Shown piece by piece: positions 24,877 through 32,815 of a stretch of 32,815 nucleotides of DNA. The DNA lies in the NCBI GenBank assembly GCA_030066795.1, contig JASJAW010000030.1, positions 1 to 32,815 on the forward strand. The letters run 5' to 3'. The stretch comes from Dinoroseobacter sp. Lineage in GTDB: Bacteria; Pseudomonadota; Alphaproteobacteria; Rhodobacterales; Rhodobacteraceae. The notes under the pieces were generated by a model. It was given only the letters and a program-made list of their open reading frames with translations, did no database searches and had not been told where the DNA came from. The number at the start of each line of letters is the position of its first letter. Position 1 is the first letter of the stretch. The translations under genes and the position numbers were made by a program.

Positions 24877-26386
24877 GACAGCTCTCATACTCTCCGAGGT
24901 GTTCTTGGACGTCATCGGATACTGGTGGGTGATCATTCCGACGATCTTCCTTGGTTTGATCGTCGGCGGCATTCCAGGGTTCTCAGCGGCCAACACGATC
25001 ATCATTCTAATGCCTCTGACCTTGGCCATGGATCTGCAAATGGGCCTGGTCTTTATGGTCACGCTCTATTGTGCGGCGCGGATGGGGGCAGGAATTCCGG
25101 CAATCCTCGTGAATATCCCCGGCACAGCCGGGGCTGCGGCAACCCCGCTTGACGGCTACCCGATGGCAAAACAAGGGAAGGGGCAGCAAGCGCTCGCGAT
25201 CAGCTTTGTCGCTTCATCTGTTGGCGGCCTTCTGACAACCATCATTGCGCTCGCGACCATGCCGATCCTCGCACGCGTTGGGTTTTACATGCATTCGGTC
25301 GAAATGATCGTTGTCATGCTCTTCGGGATTTCGCTCATCGCATCCATCGCGGCACAGGATATGCTCAAGGGACTGATCGCAGGTTTCTTCGGCCTGATGA
25401 TAGGCGCGATCGGTACGGACGTGGTCTATGCGACCCCGCGTGGGACTTTCGGGTTCCTTGAACTCTATGACGGCGTCCCGCTGATCCCCGCGCTTGTCGG
25501 GCTCTTCGCGGTGTCCGAAGCATTCATCATCATCGAGAAGAAGGTCATTATCCGGGAGGACGCAGAGCCCAAGAACCCTAACTGGCATGACACGTTTGAG
25601 GGCGTCCGCATTGCTGTGTCGCGGTGGTGGCACATTGGATGGACCAGTCTGATCGGGCTTGTGATTGGCGTGATCCCCGGGGCCGGCGCGTCAATTGCGA
25701 GCTTTGTGGCATACCAGCAGTCACGGACCTTCTCGAAGACCCCCGAAAAGTACGGAACGGGACATGCCGAAGGTCTGATTGCACCAGAAAGTGCGAATAA
25801 CGGCGTTACCTCTGGGACGCTAGTGCCTTTGTTGGTGCTTGGCATTCCCGGCGGCGCAACCGCCGCGATCATGCTCGTTGTCATGCAGTTCCACGGTGTC
25901 AGCTTCGGCCCGTCGCTGTTCGAAAGCCAGCCCAAGATTGGCTACGGCATGTTCATGGCCATGGCGGTCGCGTACTTCCTGATGATCCTCACAATCCTGC
26001 CGCTCAGTCGCTACATGAGCCACGTTACGACGATCCCGACCATCTACCTCGCGCCTCTGATTATCTCGTTCACGCTGGTGGGTGGTTTTGTCCCTCGGGA
26101 GTACATGTTCGACATGTATCTGGCGTTGGGCTTCGGCGTCATTGGCTACATCGCCCGCCGTACCGGATACCATGTGGCGGCCATCCTGATCGGCGTCATT
26201 CTCGGGCCCTTGCTGGAGACATACTTCCTGCGCGCGCTCAAGAAATCCGACGGTGATATCACGACGCTCTTTTCATCGACGATCGGAAACATTCTTTGGG
26301 TCGCGCTGGTGATCTCACTGGTCCTGCCGATCTTCTTTGACTGGCGCCGAAAGAAACGAAATGGTCCGGAGATTGTTGTTCAATGA
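24869..26386 (+). CDS. tctA: Tripartite tricarboxylate transporter large permease (TctA)
   Basis: The 505-residue protein has about 12 membrane helices and the two internal Gly/Pro signatures of the family: LIVGGIPGFSAANTIIILMP near the N terminus and IGVIPGAGASIASFVAYQQS in the middle. APESANNGVTSGTLVPLLVLG and GIPGGATAAIML follow. It is the transport channel of the tripartite system and works with TctB and the periplasmic TctC. The ATG lies inside the end of tctB, and the stop overlaps the LVIVD gene start (ATGA), so a long run of coupled genes begins here. Confidence 0.96.
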   Translation: MGETALILSEVFLDVIGYWWVIIPTIFLGLIVGGIPGFSAANTIIILMPLTLAMDLQMGLVFMVTLYCAARMGAGIPAILVNIPGTAGAAATPLDGYPMAKQGKGQQALAISFVASSVGGLLTTIIALATMPILARVGFYMHSVEMIVVMLFGISLIASIAAQDMLKGLIAGFFGLMIGAIGTDVVYATPRGTFGFLELYDGVPLIPALVGLFAVSEAFIIIEKKVIIREDAEPKNPNWHDTFEGVRIAVSRWWHIGWTSLIGLVIGVIPGAGASIASFVAYQQSRTFSKTPEKYGTGHAEGLIAPESANNGVTSGTLVPLLVLGIPGGATAAIMLVVMQFHGVSFGPSLFESQPKIGYGMFMAMAVAYFLMILTILPLSRYMSHVTTIPTIYLAPLIISFTLVGGFVPREYMFDMYLALGFGVIGYIARRTGYHVAAILIGVILGPLLETYFLRALKKSDGDITTLFSSTIGNILWVALVISLVLPIFFDWRRKKRNGPEIVVQ

Positions 26387-27639
26387 AAGTAGAAGTCGAG
26401 TACGAACTGACCCGGAACGTTAATTGCATTGCCAATCTGGACATTCCGGGTGGCGGCCAGGTCGTCGTTCAGGGCGACTATGCGTATGTCGGGCACATGA
26501 AACCCCCGCATGGCACCTCGATCATCGATATTTCGGATCGGACCGCCCCAAAGGTCGTCGGCCATGTCGAACCACCGGAATGGTCGCACACACACAAAGT
26601 GCGGGTCGCCGGGGACCTGATGATCACCAATGTCGAACAGGATCGCCGCCATTTCCTGCGCAAGGGCGAGAAGATCCCGGAGCTCCGCGCGCAAGGTCTG
26701 GATGATGCTGCCGTCGCTGACGCGCTGGGCGTCAAAATATCGGATCTCGCGGATCTCGAAGCGTTTCTCGAGCGTGGGTATGACGGCGGCGGGTTCCGTG
26801 TCTGGGATATCTCCGACAAGACCGCGCCGAGGCTGCTGTCCTACGTGAAGACGCACGGTTTCGGCGTGCACCGTTTCGATATGGATGAGAACTACGCCTA
26901 CATCTCTACTGAGATGGAAGGGTATGTCGGCAATATCCTAGTGATCTACGACCTTGCCGATCCAACCAACCCGACAGAGGTCTCACGGTGGCATCTGCCC
27001 GGTCAGCATGTCGCGGCTGGTGAGACTCCGACCGGCAAGGGCTACAGTCATCGCCTGCACCACGCGATGCGCTGCGGGGATGAGTTTTGGGCTGCCTTCT
27101 GGCACGCCGGTATCCGGGTGCTCGACGGGTCCGACATTACCAATCCAAAGGAAGTCGGAAGCTACCGTTGGCCCGAGGCTATTCCGGAGCCGACCCACAC
27201 CGTCATGCCGTTCGAGAACCTGATCGAAGGGCGGCGCTATGCTTTGGCCATCGATGAAGAGCACGCTCACTTACCTGGTCGTTTGCACGGGTTTCTTTGG
27301 GTGATGGACGTGACGGACCTGAGCAATATGGAGCCGATTGCGGCGTGGGATCTGAGCGAACGCGCTTGTCCCTGGGTGGGCCAGCCCGGCGTTAGGTTTG
27401 GGGCACACCAATATCGCGAGAAGCTCGACAGCAACCTGGCCTACTTCACGTGGTTTGCGGGCGGGTTGCGCGTGCTTGATTTCTCGGACCCGTCTCTGCC
27501 GGTCGAAGTGGCACATTACATGTCAGAGCGCAGCGACGGCTCCGCCCCGCAGTCGAACGATGTGGATGTCGGCGATGACGGCCTGATCTACCTGCTGGAC
27601 CGCAATCGCGGCCTCGAAATCCTGGAGATGACCCTATGA
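26383..27639 (+). CDS. LVIVD-repeat beta-propeller protein with axial-type histidines
   Basis: The 418-residue protein is made of LVIVD-type blades, visible as repeated D-x-S/T-D-P/K-x-x-P units: GTSIIDISDRTAPKVVGHV, FRVWDISDKTAPRLLSYV, ILVIYDLADPTNPTEVSRW, IRVLDGSDITNPKEVGSY and LRVLDFSDPSLPVEVAHY. No signal peptide is present, so it should be cytoplasmic. The inner strand of five blades carries His: H71 (HTHKVRV), H163 (GVHRFDM), H226/H227 (RLHHAMR), H272 (PTHTVMP) and H342 (GAHQYRE). That pattern recalls propellers that hold a metal on their axis, such as carotenoid oxygenases and selenium-binding/methanethiol oxidase proteins. An insert around residues 84-133 interrupts blade 2-3. Coupling to tctA and the OsmC gene by ATGA overlaps places it in the catabolic operon; function unknown. 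Confidence 0.85.
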   Translation: MKVEVEYELTRNVNCIANLDIPGGGQVVVQGDYAYVGHMKPPHGTSIIDISDRTAPKVVGHVEPPEWSHTHKVRVAGDLMITNVEQDRRHFLRKGEKIPELRAQGLDDAAVADALGVKISDLADLEAFLERGYDGGGFRVWDISDKTAPRLLSYVKTHGFGVHRFDMDENYAYISTEMEGYVGNILVIYDLADPTNPTEVSRWHLPGQHVAAGETPTGKGYSHRLHHAMRCGDEFWAAFWHAGIRVLDGSDITNPKEVGSYRWPEAIPEPTHTVMPFENLIEGRRYALAIDEEHAHLPGRLHGFLWVMDVTDLSNMEPIAAWDLSERACPWVGQPGVRFGAHQYREKLDSNLAYFTWFAGGLRVLDFSDPSLPVEVAHYMSERSDGSAPQSNDVDVGDDGLIYLLDRNRGLEILEMTL

Positions 27640-28121
27640 CCACGACAGAAAGCGATCTGCTTCCCCCAAGTGTTGACCCCAAGAAGAAGGCGCTGGGCAT
27701 CCGTAAGGTCAGTGCCCGCAATGAAGCGTCCACACGCACTGTGATGATGGTACGCGACCACGTGCTGGTGAGCGACGAAAAAGGTACTAACACCGGGCCG
27801 ACGCCGCTCGAGATGTGCCTCAGTTCACTGTTGGGCTGCGAGGGTGTCATCATCAACCGCTGCGCGGAAGCGATGCAGTTCAAATACACTGCGGTCGACA
27901 TTGAAGGGGATGGCGAGGTGGACCAGCGCGGCAGCCGCGGCGTGCAGGGCGTGCGGCCCTATTTCAACTGGGTGAAGCTTAAGATCCGCGTGCATACAGA
28001 GGAAAGTGAAGAACGGTTTCAACGCCTTACCCGCAATGTGGAGTATCGCTGCCCGGTGATGAACCTGTTCAAGTCCGCCGATGTCGATGTGCAGGTTGAT
28101 TGGATCCGGGTCACGCCGTGA
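27636..28121 (+). CDS. OsmC/Ohr-family protein
   Basis: The 161-residue protein has the OsmC layout: N-terminal strands, the peroxidatic Cys in CLSSLLGCEGVIINRCAEAM, and a second Cys in NVEYRCPVMNLFKSADVDV. The GPTPLEM motif before the first helix is typical. OsmC/Ohr proteins reduce organic peroxides by thiol chemistry, but many relatives sit in metabolic loci with other, unknown tasks. It overlaps its neighbours on both sides by 4 bases, so it is part of the operon with the LVIVD protein and the Mo hydroxylase. Protection against peroxides formed by the pathway is one possibility. Confidence 0.88.
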   Translation: MTTTESDLLPPSVDPKKKALGIRKVSARNEASTRTVMMVRDHVLVSDEKGTNTGPTPLEMCLSSLLGCEGVIINRCAEAMQFKYTAVDIEGDGEVDQRGSRGVQGVRPYFNWVKLKIRVHTEESEERFQRLTRNVEYRCPVMNLFKSADVDVQVDWIRVTP

Positions 28122-28576
28122 CGCTCGAACTTCGTGTGAATGGAACCACGCAAAGGGTGGACTCCGCACCGGATACGCCGCTGATTTTCGTGTTGCGCAA
28201 TGAACTGAAACTGACCGGGGCTAAGCTGGGCTGCGGGCTCGAGCAATGCGGCGCCTGTGCGGTTCTTGTGGACGGCGAGGTGACGCTGTCCTGCGTCTCT
28301 TCGGTCGAGAGTTTCGAAGGCAAGAACATCGTAACGGTCGAAGGGATCGGAGCTTCCGAGCTTGGTCGCCTTGTACAGGACGCCTTTGTCGATGCGACAG
28401 CTGCGCAGTGCGGATACTGCACATCCGGATTGGTCGTCGCGGTGACGGGTCTTCTGAGTGCTCAGCCCAACCCCGATCGCGATACCGTTCGGGAGGCGCT
28501 TGCGCCGCATTTGTGCAGATGCGGGTCGCATCCGCGTGTATTGCGCGCGGTCGAGATCGCCGCGGGCGGATCATGA
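28118..28576 (+). CDS. Molybdenum hydroxylase 2Fe-2S subunit (IorA/CoxS-like)
   Basis: The start is GTG 28118 in a GTGA overlap with the OsmC gene. The 152-residue protein holds two [2Fe-2S] clusters: a plant-type site C39, C44, C47, C59 (GAKLGCGLEQCGACAVLVDG) and the C-terminal site C98, C101, C133, C135 (AAQCGYCTSGL, HLCRCGSHPRVLRAV). It passes electrons from the molybdenum centre of the next gene product. No FAD subunit is encoded nearby, as in isoquinoline 1-oxidoreductase and nicotinate dehydrogenase type enzymes, so electrons probably go to a cytochrome or similar acceptor. Pair stoichiometry and acceptor are inferred. Confidence 0.94.
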   Translation: MTLELRVNGTTQRVDSAPDTPLIFVLRNELKLTGAKLGCGLEQCGACAVLVDGEVTLSCVSSVESFEGKNIVTVEGIGASELGRLVQDAFVDATAAQCGYCTSGLVVAVTGLLSAQPNPDRDTVREALAPHLCRCGSHPRVLRAVEIAAGGS

Positions 28577-30687
28577 GCCTTAATGCTTATCCGCGGATCA
28601 AAGACTGGTTGGGAGTGCAGGACAACCGGTTGGTATTGTCATCCGGCAAGGTCGATATTGGTCAGCGGATCTCAACCGCTCTGATCCAGATCGCGCATGA
28701 GGAACTTTCGCTTCCGTTTGATCGGATCCGGGTTGCGCCTGTTCGGACAGGATTGGCACCGGACGAAGGGATAACGTCCGGCAGCAATTCGATTGAGCAA
28801 TCAGGCCGCGCGATCCGCCTTGCGACAGCAACACTGCGGGCGCACGTTGTTGCGGAAGCGGTCAGGAAGTTCGGCGGGCGAGACGCCGATTGGTCGCTAG
28901 AAAACGGCGCGCTTCATGGCCCGGGCGCTAATGCTCCCGTTGACCTTCTGTCGATCGCCAGCGAATTGGACATGTCCCTGCCTGTCGATCTCGATGCGTC
29001 TTTGCGAGAACAGGGTGTCGAGCGCGTGCGCGCCCCGATGCGCGGTATGCGCGACCTCGTAGTGGGATCTTACAAGTTCATTCATGACCTTGATCTTCCG
29101 GGTTTGTTGCATGCGCGGGTTGTGCGGCCACCCCATGCGAAGGCAAGGCTTCTGGACATCTCCCAAAAGGGCCGAGAGCGGGTGGCTGAAGCTCGGCTGC
29201 GCCTTGTGCAAGACGGGAGCTTTCTTGCGCTGGTCGGAGCCGACGAATGGCAGGTCATCGACGCTGCAGCAAAACTGCAAAACGCGTGTTCGTGGTCGGA
29301 CCAAGACGGCCTCGACGACGGGGATGTCTTTTCGTTGCTGACGCAGTCAAACGCACAACGATTTACGATCGTTGACAGCAAGCCGAGCGACGCTGATATC
29401 CCCGCAGAATTAGGCCGGGTGGATGCGCAGGCGCGCTTTGAACGCCCGTTCACGCTGCACGGTTCGCTCGCCCCCTCAGCCGCGATGGCGGAGTTTTCTG
29501 GCGGTCTTCTGAGGGTCCACACGCACAGCCAGGGCATCTATGCGCTGCGCGAGAGCATGGCAGACAGCCTTGGGATGTCCTTGGAAGACGTAGAGCTGAC
29601 GCATGCGCCAGGCCCAGGCTGCTATGGCCACAACGGGGCCGACGATGCTGCGTTCGAAGCGGCTTTGATCGCGCAAGAAATCCCGGATACGCCGATCCTT
29701 CTCAAGTGGACACGTGCCGATGAACACGCCTGGGAACCTTTTGGCACGGCTATGGCGGTGGAGCTGGGCGCAGAGCTCGATACGGATGGAAACGTCTCTG
29801 CATACTCTGCTGAAGCAATCAGTGGCACCCATCGGGGCCGCCCCCGGCCAGGTCCAAATCGCGCTGGACCGGCCAGACTTCTGGCAAACCATTTTCGGAC
29901 CGAGCCCATCGGACCCGCGCCCGCTGCGCCCAACCGCAACCGGCACGGCGGGATGCACCGGAACCTGGACCCGATCTACGCGTTCGCCGACAAACGATTG
30001 GTGAAGAACCTCGTAGACGGCCTCCCGCATCGCACCTCGGCCCTGCGTTGCCTCGGAGGGGCGGTAAACAACTTTGCGCTTGAGAGTTTCATGGATGAGC
30101 TTGCCTATGCCCAATCCCGGGATCCTGTTGAGTTCCGGCTGGCGCATCTGAAGGACGCACGTGGCATCGCGGTCTTGAAGCATCTCCAGAACCTGCTTGC
30201 GGAAAGGGCAGGGGAGGCCGAGGCGCTCAGCACTGGCGTCGCCTACGCGCAATACAAAAACGCGATGACCCGCGTGGCCGTCGCTGTCGAAATTGCCGTG
30301 ACTGAAGAAGCCGAAATCCAATTGGAACGGGCGACCATCGTCGCGGATGCGGGGCGCGTGATTGATCGCGCCGGCCTCGAAGCGCAACTCGAAGGTGGCT
30401 TTCTCCAAGCGGCGAGTTGGGCGCTGTGTGAAGAAGTGACCTGGGATCGGGATGGCATTACATCACTCGACTGGGACAGCTATCCGGTGCTCCGCTTCGA
30501 TCAGGTGCCCAGGATCCACGTGCACATTATCGACCAACCCAATGAACCTGCAGTGGGGGCGGGAGAGGCCGCGCCGGGGCCGACTTTGGCCGCAATTGGC
30601 AATGCGCTCTTTAACGCAACGGGCCTACGCATGAGACGGTTGCCGCTCACTGGCGACGCCATTCGCCGACAAGCGCTTTCGATGTAA
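28573..30687 (+). CDS. Molybdenum hydroxylase large subunit (IorB-like, xanthine dehydrogenase family)
   Basis: The start is ATG 28573 in an ATGA overlap with the 2Fe-2S gene; the upstream extension is that gene read in another frame. The 704-residue protein carries molybdopterin-binding regions: LSSGKVDIGQRISTALIQIA, ITSGSNSIEQSGRAIR, HGSLAPSAAMAEF, GPGCYGHNGADDAAFEAA, RTSALRCLGGAVNNFALES, and the C-terminal GAGEAAPGPTLAAIGNA, whose Glu (about 665) is the likely catalytic base. These enzymes hydroxylate N-heterocycles or aldehydes with water as oxygen source. There is no Tat leader at the N terminus, unlike many IorB proteins, suggesting a cytoplasmic enzyme. No xdhC-type sulfuration gene is in the window. 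Confidence 0.93.
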   Translation: MSLNAYPRIKDWLGVQDNRLVLSSGKVDIGQRISTALIQIAHEELSLPFDRIRVAPVRTGLAPDEGITSGSNSIEQSGRAIRLATATLRAHVVAEAVRKFGGRDADWSLENGALHGPGANAPVDLLSIASELDMSLPVDLDASLREQGVERVRAPMRGMRDLVVGSYKFIHDLDLPGLLHARVVRPPHAKARLLDISQKGRERVAEARLRLVQDGSFLALVGADEWQVIDAAAKLQNACSWSDQDGLDDGDVFSLLTQSNAQRFTIVDSKPSDADIPAELGRVDAQARFERPFTLHGSLAPSAAMAEFSGGLLRVHTHSQGIYALRESMADSLGMSLEDVELTHAPGPGCYGHNGADDAAFEAALIAQEIPDTPILLKWTRADEHAWEPFGTAMAVELGAELDTDGNVSAYSAEAISGTHRGRPRPGPNRAGPARLLANHFRTEPIGPAPAAPNRNRHGGMHRNLDPIYAFADKRLVKNLVDGLPHRTSALRCLGGAVNNFALESFMDELAYAQSRDPVEFRLAHLKDARGIAVLKHLQNLLAERAGEAEALSTGVAYAQYKNAMTRVAVAVEIAVTEEAEIQLERATIVADAGRVIDRAGLEAQLEGGFLQAASWALCEEVTWDRDGITSLDWDSYPVLRFDQVPRIHVHIIDQPNEPAVGAGEAAPGPTLAAIGNALFNATGLRMRRLPLTGDAIRRQALSM

Positions 30688-30746
30688 CGCCCGCAACATT
30701 TGGTCGCGTCTATTGGAACAGGCGCGTGTGGTGTGGGCCTTTGCCT

Positions 30747-31463
30747 TCAAGGGCGAGGTGTTGCGATACCAGAATCGCCGAGGATTTGCCGACCTTCTTC
30801 CGACGCAAAGAAATCCAGCAGGCGCATTGCGCTTTCGGGGTTCGCAGAAGTTGTCGAAAGACCTGCGCCGTAGTCTGTTCTTTTTCCCAGTCCTTTCGGA
30901 AGCGGGCCAACAAGTTGGACACCGAGGTCCTCGCGCAACTTGATTTCGGTAATCTGGCCAAAGCCGATGGCGCGCCCTGAGCGATCGCGGGACAAAACCT
31001 CCATCGCCTCTGCGCCGGAGTCAGTGCGTACAGTTTTTCCAGCGAGCGCCTCCGCCAAGCCCATTCGATCCAACACGATCTCTATATACTGGCCGCTCGA
31101 AGCACGGTTGTAGACAACGAGGGCGGCTGCCAGAAGCGCCTCCCGGAATGTTGTGGCCGAGGAAATATCTGGAACGATTGCGCCCTTTGTGACAGCGACG
31201 CCCGTCTCAATTGATCCCAAAAAAACACAGGACGCGGACACCACTACCCCCTGTCTTTCATAAACTTGTATGTCAGGAAACGGAGCGACAACCACATCCA
31301 CCTGTACCGTGCCCGAGGCCAGGCGTTCCCGAATTACGGGCGCTGTGGCAAACTGGATGGCGCAGGATGTGCCAACCACACCCAGACTGGCCGCAGCGCA
31401 CATCTGCACCCCTGCCTTTGGAGCTCCGGCGCTCAGAATTCGGACTGCGGAAGGTTGAGACAT
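30747..31463 (-). CDS. ModA-like substrate-binding protein without signal peptide
   Basis: The 238-residue type 2 binding-protein fold is related to molybdate/anion binding proteins: VRILSAGAPKAGVQMCAAA, IQFATAPVIRERLASGTVQVDVVVAPFPDIQVYE, VVYNRASSGQYIEIVLDRMGLAEAL, and the C-terminal LLDFFASEEGRQILGDSGIATP. The ATG at 31463 is the only good start before an upstream stop, and it leaves no signal peptide, so the protein should stay in the cytoplasm. It is convergent with the Mo hydroxylase. It could be a cytoplasmic sensor, a chaperone-like anion or cofactor binder, or an exporter-less remnant. Its link to molybdenum is inferred from the neighbour only. Confidence 0.8.
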   Translation of the reverse strand: MSQPSAVRILSAGAPKAGVQMCAAASLGVVGTSCAIQFATAPVIRERLASGTVQVDVVVAPFPDIQVYERQGVVVSASCVFLGSIETGVAVTKGAIVPDISSATTFREALLAAALVVYNRASSGQYIEIVLDRMGLAEALAGKTVRTDSGAEAMEVLSRDRSGRAIGFGQITEIKLREDLGVQLVGPLPKGLGKRTDYGAGLSTTSANPESAMRLLDFFASEEGRQILGDSGIATPRP

Positions 31464-31556
31464 ATACGGAAGTTCGCGGTTTCGGTCACCATTTGGAACA
31501 GCAAACGCGAAGGCTTAAACAGGCCGATGATTTCTCGCTCTGAACCCTGCCGTTTT

Positions 31557-32576
31557 TCAGCCTAGCGCCTCCATGGCCTGCAGAAGGACATCGGCGTCCT
31601 CCGGTCCAACATCGAGATGCGTAACTATTCTGAGCCGACGCTTCCCGACCACGGTTACGGTCAAACCTTTTTCGCGAAGGAAACGCGAGGTCTCGCGAGC
31701 ATCAGGCGCGGTCTCCGCAAGATCTGCGATCACAATGTTTGTCTCAACAGGCAATATCTGTGAGATGACGGGCAGCTCACTTAAACGCGCGCCGATGGAT
31801 TTTGCCAAGTCGTGGTCTTCCGCAAGGCGTTCGACATGGTTGTCCAGCGCAAAAAGACACATAGCCGTCAGAACTCCGGTCTGGCGCATTGCGCCACCCC
31901 ACCGTCGTTTCAACAACCACGCCGCATCAATAAATTCGCGAGAGCCGGCAAGAACTGCCCCGACCGGGCAGCCCAGGCCCTTGGTGAAGGCGATCCATGC
32001 GCTGTCGAAATCACGCGCGTACTCGGCCGCGGTGATCCCTGTTGCGACCTGCGCATTCAAAATCCGCGCAGCATCAAGATGTGTCGCAAGGCCAGCAGAT
32101 TTCGCGTGTCTGGCGACTTCGTTGAGTTGTTCGAGCGGCCATATCGCCCCACCGGCGAGATTCGCGGTTTGCTCTGCAACTAATAGCCGGCTTCTCGGCG
32201 CGTGGGCCGAGGCAGGTCGAATATGCGCCGCAAGATCTTGAGGGGTGAGCATTCCTCGCGCCCCGTCAATCGGGCACATCATGACGCCGGACAAAGCCGC
32301 GGGCCCGCCACTTTCTGCGAAAATGATGTGGCTTTCGCGGGTGCATATTACCTCATCACCCGGTTGGGTGTGTACTGCGATGGCTATTTCGTTACACATC
32401 GTGCCAGAGGGCAAGAACAGGGCAGCTTCCATGCCAAGCATGTCCGCCACCCGTGCGCAGAGTTCCAGTGTCGCCGGGTCAGCATCGTGCCGTTCGTCGC
32501 CTAAAGGCACATTGAGCGCAGACTCTCGCATGGCGCGCGTTGGCTTGGTCTGGGTGTCTGAATAGAACTCGCGCAT
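31557..32576 (-). CDS. Threonine-aldolase-family PLP enzyme (divergent)
   Basis: The 339-residue fold-type I PLP enzyme resembles low-specificity L-threonine aldolase: REFYSDTQTKPTRAMRESAL, VPLGDERHDADPAT, LFLPSGTMCNEIAI, HIIFAESGG (His83 conserved), HLDAARILNAQVATG, the PLP lysine K199 in AFTKGLGCPVGAVLAGS, GGAMRQTGVLTA, and RIVTHLDVG at the end. Two positions differ from E. coli LtaE: the His of ENTHN is Ala138 here (EQTANLAGG), and DGAR is DAAR. The first is a residue linked to stereochemistry, so substrate or stereo-preference may have changed. It cleaves beta-hydroxy-amino acids to glycine and an aldehyde if the family role holds. Confidence 0.88.
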   Translation of the reverse strand: MREFYSDTQTKPTRAMRESALNVPLGDERHDADPATLELCARVADMLGMEAALFLPSGTMCNEIAIAVHTQPGDEVICTRESHIIFAESGGPAALSGVMMCPIDGARGMLTPQDLAAHIRPASAHAPRSRLLVAEQTANLAGGAIWPLEQLNEVARHAKSAGLATHLDAARILNAQVATGITAAEYARDFDSAWIAFTKGLGCPVGAVLAGSREFIDAAWLLKRRWGGAMRQTGVLTAMCLFALDNHVERLAEDHDLAKSIGARLSELPVISQILPVETNIVIADLAETAPDARETSRFLREKGLTVTVVGKRRLRIVTHLDVGPEDADVLLQAMEALG

Positions 32577-32815
32577 CGTGGTTCTTCTCGATCATTTCTT
32601 TGGGTTTTCAGCTAGGCTGCAATTTGTAGTTTATATCGAGATGGTATCCAGTGTGACCGGTATGTCCGCCGAGCAGTCATTCGGCTAGCCGATCCTCGGT
32701 CCGAACCTGACTTAAACCGTCAGATGTCTCCTCCGAGCGGATTGTGTTGAAAAACTCTTCTTGAGCGACGCGTTGGCTGCTGCTTCACTTCCTTTGAGGC
32801 AAGGGAGGTCTGACG
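32577..32815. other. Non-coding end region; possible insertion-sequence edge
   Basis: No gene is supported in these 239 bases. They include a 12-bp palindrome TCGGCTAGCCGA (32681-32692) and the string GTGTTGAAAAACTC near 32745-32758. From memory, similar strings occur at the ends of some IS5/IS1182-like elements; no transposase frame is readable before the window ends. The part nearest 32577 should hold the promoter of the aldolase-family gene. Confidence 0.3.

Noticed and set aside
28246..28572. N-terminal extension of the Mo hydroxylase large subunit frame
   Set aside because: This stretch encodes the 2Fe-2S subunit in another frame; the ATG at 28573 with ATGA overlap fits the family start.
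29820..29960. Suspected compensated frameshift in the Mo hydroxylase large subunit (Pro/Arg-rich stretch)
   Set aside because: Conserved segments before and after, including HGGMHRNLDPIYAF, stay in one frame, and this part is a variable Pro-rich loop in the family.

Overview
The window looks like a chromosomal segment of an alphaproteobacterium of the Rhodobacterales (Roseobacter/Rhodobacter) type. The inference rests on the gene families and their order: a TRAP permease with a DUF3394-like tail followed by a TeaD-like stress protein, ruvX-DUF1289, heterotetrameric sarcosine oxidase genes, metF divergent from metR, and TctABC-type uptake. GC content is high, ATGA-type stop/start overlaps are common, and several starts are GTG or TTG. 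No rRNA, CRISPR array, phage or intact transposon is visible. One tRNA gene, tRNA-Leu(UAA), is present.

Layout. 1-1118: the end of a TRAP transporter gene and a universal stress protein. 1260-4236: a copper-efflux unit (copA, cueR) driven by a textbook CueR promoter. 4384-7049: dusA, a duplicated SpoIIAA-like protein with a candidate FNR box, and ruvX-DUF1289 on the minus strand. 7074-13158: the sarcosine oxidase operon soxB-D-A-G, with two extra genes between soxB and soxD: a small membrane protein and a FosA-type glutathione transferase. 13170-13892: sodB with its own promoter and terminator. 13891-20070: housekeeping genes (lipoprotein, sufE, metF/metR with two MetR boxes, a serine hydrolase, suhB, rhomboid protease, TPR protein). 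20112-20197: tRNA-Leu.

20384-32576 is the accessory part and reads as one catabolic locus. A GntR/FCD repressor (minus) is divergent from a tight plus-strand series: FAH-family acylpyruvase, a 4,5-dihydroxyphthalate-decarboxylase-like protein, tctC-tctB-tctA uptake, a histidine-rich LVIVD beta-propeller, an OsmC-family protein, and a two-subunit molybdenum hydroxylase (2Fe-2S subunit plus Mo-cofactor subunit, no FAD subunit). From tctB to the Mo subunit each gene overlaps the next. Two minus-strand genes close the region: a ModA-like binding protein without a signal peptide and a divergent threonine-aldolase-family PLP enzyme.

My working model, which is inference, is uptake of an aromatic or N-heteroaromatic carboxylate, hydroxylation by the Mo enzyme, decarboxylation, ring opening and hydrolysis of an acylpyruvate-like product. 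No recognised ring-cleavage dioxygenase is present. The LVIVD propeller carries a histidine at the start of most blades, so it is a candidate for an unrecognised metalloenzyme filling that gap. This is the most interesting feature of the window.
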